Source of the DNA: Paramarasmius palmivorus
Lineage: Eukaryota > Basidiomycota > Agaricomycetes > Agaricales > Marasmiaceae
Direction: 5' to 3'
Length of the DNA stretch: 64,000 nucleotides
Assembly (NCBI GenBank): GCA_037176845.1
Contig: JAYKXP010000016.1
Span: 776,951 to 840,950 of the forward strand
The notes below the pieces were generated by a model, which was not told the origin of the DNA, did not search any database, and was given only the letters and a program-made list of their open reading frames with translations. The translations under genes were made by a program, and so were the position numbers. Of the stretch, positions 59,201 through 64,000 are shown piece after piece. The stretch's first letter is position 1. Each line of letters opens with the position of its first letter.

Positions 59201-61980
59201 TGGTAGGAGTTTTTATTCTTGGGTAGTTAGTGTATAGTGGTTGATTTATGGTGTATTGAGAATTGAGGGGGATGTTAGGTTGTGGGTTACAAGTATGAGG
59301 GTGGGTGTTAGTTGAAGTGAATTTTAAGTAGTAGAGAGAGTGATCGAAAAGGTAGGGTAGGACTGATTTGGTAGGTTGCGTGTGAGTTGGGGGATTATTT
59401 TGTGTATGGAGAAAAGGAAAGAGAGTGAGTGTTAAGTTTTAGAAGGGAGGTTTTAGGAAAATTAAGAGTGTTATGAGATTAGGTTTATTTATGGGATGTA
59501 AGTTTTTTTTTTTGGGATGGGGGGGGTGGTGTTTTTTAGATGAGATTAGAAATGGTTATAGTTAGAGTGGGAATAAGGGGGGGTTAGATGGATATGGATG
59601 AAGTTGTTGTGTTGGGGGAGGGGTATTGAGAAGATGAAGTGGAGGATGATGGTGTATTGAGGTTATGTATTTTGAGAGTAGTTAGGCGAGTTTGTAATTG
59701 TATGGAGGGGATTGGGGGGATATATTGGGGAGTGAGTATATGGTAGAGGATAAGGTATGTGTGAGTGTAAAGGGGTAATATATATGAGGTTATTGAGTAG
59801 GTTAGAAATGGTTGTGATAGGAAGGGGAGTTATGATGAGGTGTTAATTAAGTGGAGATGACGGTGTTGGAATATGGTTGGAGTGATAATTTGTTTAAAAA
59901 TTTTGGTTTTCTGTTTTTGTGTTTTGGTTTGAAAGTGGAATATTAGTGGAAATATTAAAGTTGGAGAGATTGTGTGAATAAGGGGGTGATTGATTTGGGA
60001 GTGTGTGTGAATATTGTGTGTTTAGTGTGAAGCGAGAATAGATGAGGAGAGGATGGGGGGGTTGGGAGATAATAGGTGGTTGAGTTGGTGGGTGACAAAT
60101 GTTAGTGTGTTTTATGAGGAGGTATGTTAAAAGTATATTGTATAGGTAATGTGGTGGAGGGGATGTAGAGGGGATTTGGTTGGGGGAGATTTGAGTTGGA
60201 TGGAGTTAGGAAGTGAAGTTAGGATTGAGTTTGGATAATAAGGATGAAATGGGAAGGTAGGGGGTTTAATGAGAGAAGTGATAGATTTTGAAAATATTGG
60301 GGATATAGGGGTGAATTGAGGAAATTGTGTGATTTTGAAATGGGGGGGGGAGAATGTAAATGTATTATTGTTTGGAGATGTAATTAGTGGGGGGAATGGA
60401 ATGTATGGAGATGGAATGGGGGGAGGAAGTGAAGGGATAGGGGATGTTGCATAGACACAAAGAGTGGAGGGTTATGTTATAGGAAGGTGTGGGGGATAGG
60501 TTGGGGGTGTGGGAAATTGAAGTGAGGGGGAGGGGTGAAGAGGTAGGGTGTAAGTGAGGTAGAATAGGGGGGGGTCTGAGGGAGTAGTTTTTGTTTAGAG
60601 GGATTTTAGGTGTTGATAGGAATATTGAGTGTTGGTGGGGGGAAGAGGGTATAAGGGTGGTTGAATGATGTTTGTGGAAATATGGAGGAGAGTTTTTAGA
60701 TAGTGATTGGAGAATGGATGAAAAAGGTAGTTGAATTTGGAGGGATTTTAGTGGGGGTTGTAGAATTTGGGTTTGGTTAGTGTGTTGTGGTTTAGGATTT
60801 ATTTGATTTGTGTGGTTGTTTGGGTAAGGGTATTAGATGAGTTTAAGGGTGGTTTTAGGGTTTTGGGATGTGGGGGTGAGAAGGAGGTAGAGGGTTAGGT
60901 TTTGTGGTAAGATTTTTTTTTATTGTTAGTGTTGGGGGGTAGTGGTTGGTGGGTTTGTGTGGGGTTGTGGGGGTTAGGTTTGGATATTTTTGGGGGTTGG
61001 GGTGGGGTTGGTTTTGGTAGTGGTGTTGTATATTGTGTATGGTTTTGGTTATGTGTGTTGTGGTGTGTGGTGTTGTTTGAGGTTGTGTGTTGTTTATATG
61101 GGGGGGGATGTATGTGTATTATGTGTAAGAGTGTGCTGGTGAAATGGAGTAAATTGGAATATTGTGGTAATGGATGGTGAGGGGTTGATTTGGGAGTAGA
61201 GGGTTATGTAAGTGAGTGAGGGGGGAAAATTGGGGAAGGGAAGTAATAGGAGAGGTTTGGTTTTAGTATATGGAAGAATGGGAGGGATTTAAGATTGATG
61301 TTGGATGGTGTATAGGTATGGTTGAGGGTGGATGAGGGTTTGGTGGGGAGATATTTATGTGGTATGTAGGTTTTGGTGGGGTGTTGGGTATGAGTAGTGT
61401 GGTTAGTTGGGTTTTGTGGGTTTGGGGTTTAAGGGGGAAGAGATTGGGGGGGGGAGTGGTTTTTAAGTGTTGAGAGAGGTTATTATTATTTGTTGTGTTT
61501 TTTTTGGTGTTGTAAGTATGTGAATAGTAATACTATGAGGATTGTTATTAAAGTAGTGTTTTGGGAGATAGAGAGTTTTATGTGGATTGTTGATAAATGA
61601 GGGTGTGGATGAAGATTGGAGGGTAGTGAGTAATATGTAAAAGATACAAGAGGGTGGTATATGTATGCATGTTGGGGAAGGTTGACATAACACAGATATT
61701 AGAATGTTGTTGGCATACTGGTTGGTTGAATGAGGGAGATAATTGTTTAGGAATGTTAGGGGATGGGGGTAGAGATTTATAGTAGATTTTTATTTGGGTA
61801 TGGTATATGTAAGGGTGTGTAGGGAAGGATTGGTGGGTTTTTTGATTAGATGAATATTGATAGTTGGTTGGGATAGTGTAGGGGGGGTATAGGAAGTATA
61901 GGGGGGAGGTGTTGATGATGTAAGGAATGAGAGAATAGGGGTGGTGGAAGGTGTGATGTGTGTAAGTTAAAATAAATAAT
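47290..61980 (+). other. 14.7-kb strand-asymmetric tract: cytosine nearly absent, guanine-rich on the + strand
   Basis: Counting C by hand per block gives 97 of 960 in 47,281-48,240, 18 of 600 in 48,241-48,840, 5 of 600 in 50,281-50,880, 2 of 600 in 57,181-57,780 and 4 of 600 in 60,181-60,780. The window's genes show about 20-27%. In 57,181-57,420 there are 92 G and 1 C in 240 bases. G runs of 6-11 are common. No tandem unit, telomere array or protein-like frame is seen. Minus-strand open frames of 60-140 codons are a by-product: without G on that strand only TAA can stop translation. The right end is abrupt (no C from 61,719 to 61,980, then 13 C in 60 bases); the left end is a ramp over about 1 kb. 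The tract is one coherent object whose nature, natural or artefact, is open. Confidence 0.9.
48522..48562 (+). other. Strong G-quadruplex-forming motif
   Basis: Five runs of at least four G (8, 6, 5, 4 and 5) are separated by spacers of 1-5 bases. This satisfies the usual G3+N1-7 rule. It is one of many such motifs in the C-depleted tract, for example near 54,617-54,652 and 56,076-56,090. Confidence 0.7.
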
Positions 61981-64000
61981 CTACCGAAGTCTAGCGTGAC
62001 TAAGGCCAAGAAGGCAACGGTATACAGCTGGGTAGATCGTCCTGGGGCCTCTTGGTGTTCGTGTCTCGATTGTACTTATGTCGTAAACGTAAAAAACTCA
62101 CCAAGACGATAGCCAACTTGATGGCCAGCACGAATGTTGTACCGATTACCCCCACCACAAAGCCGACATATATCAGACGTCCTAGCGAAGAATTGTACAT
62201 AAACCTACTAAGTCGAATGCTCGTGCTTGCTTGAGCCATGACGACTACTCTTCGCAACAGTAAAATCCCAGACTTCTACGCGGCAGATATAAGACAAGTG
62301 CATAAGATTATCATGCGCACAGTATATCCGCGCTTTCTAGATGTGCTCGACTGCGAAAGGTACAATCATCCGTCACAGGAGTTCGATCCAACGAAGATTA
62401 CCGGGGTCTTCAAGGCGTCACAACGGCAATGAAATACCGAGAACTGGAACTAATTGGCGCAGATTACAACGCGACGCTTTGATCAGACTCTTCCGAGTAC
62501 CTACGGGGCATCGAAGGGAGAACTTGATTAGGAGTTCTGAGAGATGCGACTTGGAACGATTTCATGCCACCTGGCTTACACCCATCAATCCGGTGGTCAT
62601 AAGAAGCGATCCATTACACTTCATTACGATATCTGGAGGAAGACGAGATATAAAGCTCTCTGACCAACGAGCTTTCAACTTGACACTACCGAAAACGATA
62701 AAACAAAAAAGTGAGCTAGTAAACGAAGAGTCCAAGAAAGTCCAACAGGAGCGACTAAATGACAGCTAGGACTAAGGGACACATATCCAATAAAGTTGTA
62801 CAACGCACCTCACGGGACAACGATCGGCTATACCGTTAAAAGAAGAGGGGACGATGCTTCCAATGCACACCGTCGAAACGGATCAGAGACAGACCAACCT
62901 GGCCATGCGGCACAGTATGGGTCCCCACATGGAACAACAATAGTAGCGCCTAATGATGCTATATTGACCAACTGTAGGCGGTAGTGGAAGCAAAAACATA
63001 TACCCTCCGAGGAATCTTCAGCACTAAACTTCGGGCAGCAGTGGCAAATGACCGTGCGTGAAACATTGATGCGGACTTCTTGAGCATCGACCTTCCGACG
63101 AGATGGATATAACACACAGTTCCGAGACAACTTGCGGATGCGGCTGTCGCTTCTCAGACCATGGACGTTCAGGCGAGAAGTTACGGCCATCCGCTCACGG
63201 GACGTCCGTGAGAAAATCACTTCATTTGAAACAGCCAGTTCCATGGCAAACCGAATACGATGCGAAGATTGGTCACCATGCTCGGCGCGGGCTTCATGTC
63301 AGCAACGATGTTCCATTCCTAAACGTTCCTCGGGATCAAGCAATGAGATCTATATCCCAAGCTGGTGAGCAGACTATTACCAACCCAACGGGCTCCAGAT
63401 GCGTATGCCCCGTTATAGCGCTCGATCCGCTTCAGCTTCATCTCTCCTTTCGTGGCCTTCTCCACCCCACATCGCCTGTGACTCATACCAGCGAGAGGCC
63501 ATATATTCGACGTACGAATCTCGGGTGCACATTGCTAGCGGCTAGCGTGCTGGAATATACGACTGATTGCGTGGTTGATCGCTTTGGTGAGAGCCCCTGC
63601 AATGAGCGAAGGCATCGATGCAGAATCCAGAGTATGGCTCGACGATGGAATGTTAGACAACGGATCAGTGCCAATTCTAATGGAGACCGTTACCGTACAG
63701 CACCTTGATCTAACGATGGGTACGTGGGTATAAAACACGTCCATAGAGCATATCTGGTTCCGGTGCAATACGAGTAACTGTGTGTCCAAGCTAGCCACCT
63801 GGGGTAGAACGACTTGAAAACGACATGTATTGGTCTCTTCAGCCTAGCTCTTAACGTCGGAGCATTCTTGTAGTACAATTCATAGACCTGGTCCTAACGG
63901 CATGAAGAATCGGATGAGGCATAGATGGTCACGCAATTCTCCCATTATTCCGGACTCGTGGCATGCCGCCGTTCCACGGTGGCCCACTCCAGCAAGTTAG
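61981..64000. other. Normal-composition DNA right of the tract, no recognised gene
   Basis: Composition returns to about 20-25% C at once. Open frames of 60-200 codons exist on both strands but lack family signatures. Two of them share overlapping start codons: 62,238 on + (64 codons) and 62,239 on - (79 codons). Neither the 201-codon frame at 63,103-63,708 nor the 142-codon frame at 62,341-62,769 has recognisable motifs. Confidence 0.45.
62000..62239 (-). CDS. Candidate small membrane protein, 79 aa
   Basis: The ATG at 62239 opens 79 codons with one long hydrophobic region (LIYVGFVVGVIGTTFVLAIK and on to VLVSFL), flanked by basic residues (RLRHKY, KRPQ). It ends 20 bp from the edge of the C-depleted tract, so it may be the intact end of a gene, or an exon of one that was cut there. 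No family is recognised. Confidence 0.25.
   Translation of the reverse strand: MAQASTSIRLSRFMYNSSLGRLIYVGFVVGVIGTTFVLAIKLAIVLVSFLRLRHKYNRDTNTKRPQDDLPSCIPLPSWP

Noticed and set aside
49557..61180. Plus-strand frames rich in Gly, Val, Trp, Glu and Arg (for example 51,960-52,289 and 60,923-61,180)
   Set aside because: Amino-acid content follows directly from G-rich, C-free codons. There are no family motifs, splice sites or normal codon use.
48308..61693. Minus-strand open frames of 60-140 codons in the C-depleted tract (for example 48,308-48,706, 53,602-53,862, 61,463-61,693)
   Set aside because: The minus strand nearly lacks G, so TAG and TGA cannot occur and frames lengthen automatically. 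The products are Pro/Ser/Thr/His/Tyr/Leu/Ile strings without domains.
47290..61980. RIP or bisulfite-type C-to-T conversion as the sole explanation
   Set aside because: Those would give T-rich sequence with unchanged G, and RIP would act on both strands of repeats (also G-to-A). Here G is raised and the flanks are untouched.
47290..61980. Interstitial telomere or subtelomeric array
   Set aside because: TTAGGG hexamers appear as expected from composition, but I see no tandem runs of the hexamer.
63103..63708. 201-codon plus-strand frame
   Set aside because: The length is within what chance allows across six frames of 64 kb. Cys/His/Arg-rich without ordered motifs, overlapped by other frames.

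Overview
The window is nuclear DNA of a filamentous basidiomycete, most likely an Agaricomycete. Introns are short (mostly 48-60 nt, GTRNGY donors, YAG acceptors). The recognisable genes belong to families typical of mushroom-forming fungi: a 7TM-like membrane protein, a fungal TRP-like channel with an ML-like domain, a zinc-knuckle-like hypothetical protein, an NTF2/SnoaL-like protein, two GATA factors, a Dsc2/UBAC2-like rhomboid pseudoprotease, eIF3d, the RES-complex protein Ist3 and a membrane-anchored beta-helix protein. No TE open reading frame, rRNA, tRNA or CRISPR array was recognised. Exon boundaries were worked out by hand from splice sites, frame continuity and family knowledge; no database or RNA evidence was available.

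Layout. Positions 1-5,967 are gene-dense: the 3' end of a 7TM-like gene (+), converging on the TRP-like channel (-), with a zinc-knuckle-like gene (-) behind it. Positions 5,968-20,000 are almost empty apart from one NTF2-like gene (11,791-12,862). Positions 20,000-24,200 hold diverged repeats. Two paralogous GATA genes point away from each other (24,706-25,851 on -, 37,503-38,315 on +), separated by about 11.7 kb of repeat-rich DNA with no convincing gene. Positions 39,567-46,353 are a compact housekeeping block. Dsc2-like (+) and eIF3d (-) end 89 bp apart. eIF3d and IST3 (+) share a 101-bp divergent promoter. A beta-helix protein gene (+) follows.

The outstanding object is 47,290-61,980, about 14.7 kb in which cytosine is nearly absent from the + strand while G is high. 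In sampled blocks C falls from about 10% (47,281-48,240) to 3% (48,241-48,840) and then to 0.3-0.8% further right. G is about 38% in the part I counted. The left side is a ramp. The right side is abrupt: there is no C from 61,719 to 61,980, then 13 C in the next 60 bases. The tract has no recognisable genes and is full of G runs. C-to-T change alone cannot explain the high G. It is either a new kind of strand-asymmetric chromosomal domain or an assembly or sequencing artefact, and it deserves checking first.

Functional links between genes are limited. eIF3d and IST3 (translation initiation and splicing) share a promoter region. The TRP-like, Dsc2-like, beta-helix and 7TM-like proteins are all membrane or secretory-pathway proteins but show no evidence of forming a cluster. 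The two GATA factors are the only clear paralogues.
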